Source: Rosellinia necatrix (lineage: Eukaryota > Ascomycota > Sordariomycetes > Xylariales > Xylariaceae). From it: a stretch of DNA of 64,000 nt. Positions 63,520 through 64,000 of the stretch are shown piece by piece. Where the stretch lies: assembly GCA_021209875.1 (NCBI GenBank), contig JAGYVD010000010.1, positions 62,001-126,000 on the forward strand. Direction: 5' to 3'. A model generated the notes under the pieces. It searched no databases. It saw only the letters and a list, made by a program, of their open reading frames with translations, and was not told the origin of the DNA. The translations under genes were made by a program, and so were the position numbers. Within the stretch, counting starts at the first letter, position 1, and the number at the start of each line of letters is the position of its first letter.

Positions 63520-63905
63520 GTCGATAGATAATAGATAAAGGGAAGGTCGTTGGGGAAAAAACCGAGCGATGACCGGCCAAAAAGCTGTAGGCAGAGATGT
63601 AGTATTGAATTGGTAAGGAGGGTTACAACAGTTTATCCATGCATCCCTGAGTGGTCTGACCACCAGAAAAGAAATTGCTCTGGGCTAGATCTTGTGCATA
63701 CAATAGTTCCTGATCACTGGCATATGGATGACGAGTGCCAAGCCAATGAAATACGCCACAAGGTCGTTTAGTCACAGGGGCTAAGTTGCTAGGCTAACAT
63801 GGGGGCGGCGATCTACATCACTAAAAGGGCACACAAAGTCCATATATTTCAGTGGTGAAGCGTGAGCCTATTGTATTTCGCGTTCGATATAAGGCTGCGA
63901 GTAAA
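63520..63905 (-). promoter_or_regulatory. Upstream region of the nuclease-like gene
   Basis: Normal-composition DNA upstream of the ATG. On the minus strand a pyrimidine-rich tract, GGTTTTTTCCCCAACGACC followed by TTCCCTTTATCTATTATC, lies within 50 bp of the start codon, a common arrangement around fungal transcription starts. No clear TATA box. Short open frames on the plus strand here are shadows. The island ends at about 63,905, where AT-rich DNA resumes. Confidence 0.55.
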
Positions 63906-64000
63906 ATTAAATTGAAAATATATTTGTTGGTGTTACAAAATATAGTAAATAGTCAGCTAAAACAAGCTAGGCAGGAAAAGTTTTTGGTTATTAAATATTA
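63906..64000. other. AT-rich sequence resumes
   Basis: The last ~95 bp drops back to AT-rich composition (TAAAATTAAATTGAAAATATA ... TTATTAAATATTA). The gene island of about 2.8 kb therefore appears to be flanked by AT-rich DNA on both sides. The right block is cut by the window end. Confidence 0.6.

Noticed and set aside
63520..63663. Upstream extension of exon 1 to 63,663
   Set aside because: The extension begins with GTG, not a usual start in fungal nuclear genes. The first in-frame ATG is at 63,519 after a pyrimidine-rich tract.
1..64000. Mitochondrial or apicomplexan origin because of extreme AT content
   Set aside because: Paired LTRs with 5-bp duplications, RIP-type substitution patterns and a spliced normal-GC gene at the edge fit a fungal nuclear chromosome.

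Overview
The window looks like an extremely AT-rich block of a filamentous ascomycete (Pezizomycotina) chromosome, about 61 kb long, followed by one short island of ordinary base composition with a single intact gene. The AT-rich part has the signature of repeat-induced point mutation (RIP). TpA dominates, CpA and TpG are scarce, reading frames are broken mostly by TAA and TAG, and differences between repeat copies are nearly all C-to-T or G-to-A. LTR retrotransposons and a gene with two 50-56 nt introns (GT...CTGAC...AG) exclude a bacterial or mitochondrial source. No species can be named.

Layout. Positions 1-843 are a 9-bp microsatellite. From 841 to about 15,985 lies mutated DNA holding a fragment of a repeat family called here element A (1,745-2,690), several tandem arrays and six clusters of a palindromic minisatellite. 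A nearly complete element A occupies about 15,985-21,688. It abuts a truncated, inverted copy of an LTR retrotransposon (21,689-24,983). An array of about ten units of a ~391-bp satellite follows (about 24,990-29,210). A second element A starts near 30,105 and is split by three insertions: LTR-1 (30,276-38,224, TSD GCTAA), LTR-2 (40,129-48,320, TSD CTTAT) and a solo LTR (49,333-49,573). It ends near 51,390. A Ty3/gypsy element follows (51,484-58,149), with reverse transcriptase, RNase H and integrase still readable through the stops. Unassigned AT-rich DNA leads to a terminal fragment of element A (60,375-61,073).

The base composition then becomes normal. A three-exon gene on the minus strand (63,519 to 61,548) encodes a predicted 621-residue protein with a putative PD-(D/E)XK/Uma2-like nuclease fold. 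AT-rich sequence resumes at about 63,905.

The genes do not form a pathway. The window records transposon nesting and RIP decay around one gene island. Its most unusual parts are the unclassified element A with its several tandem repeats, the palindromic minisatellite (one unit keeps an apparently unmutated half), and the two strong hairpins in the LTR-2 terminal repeats.
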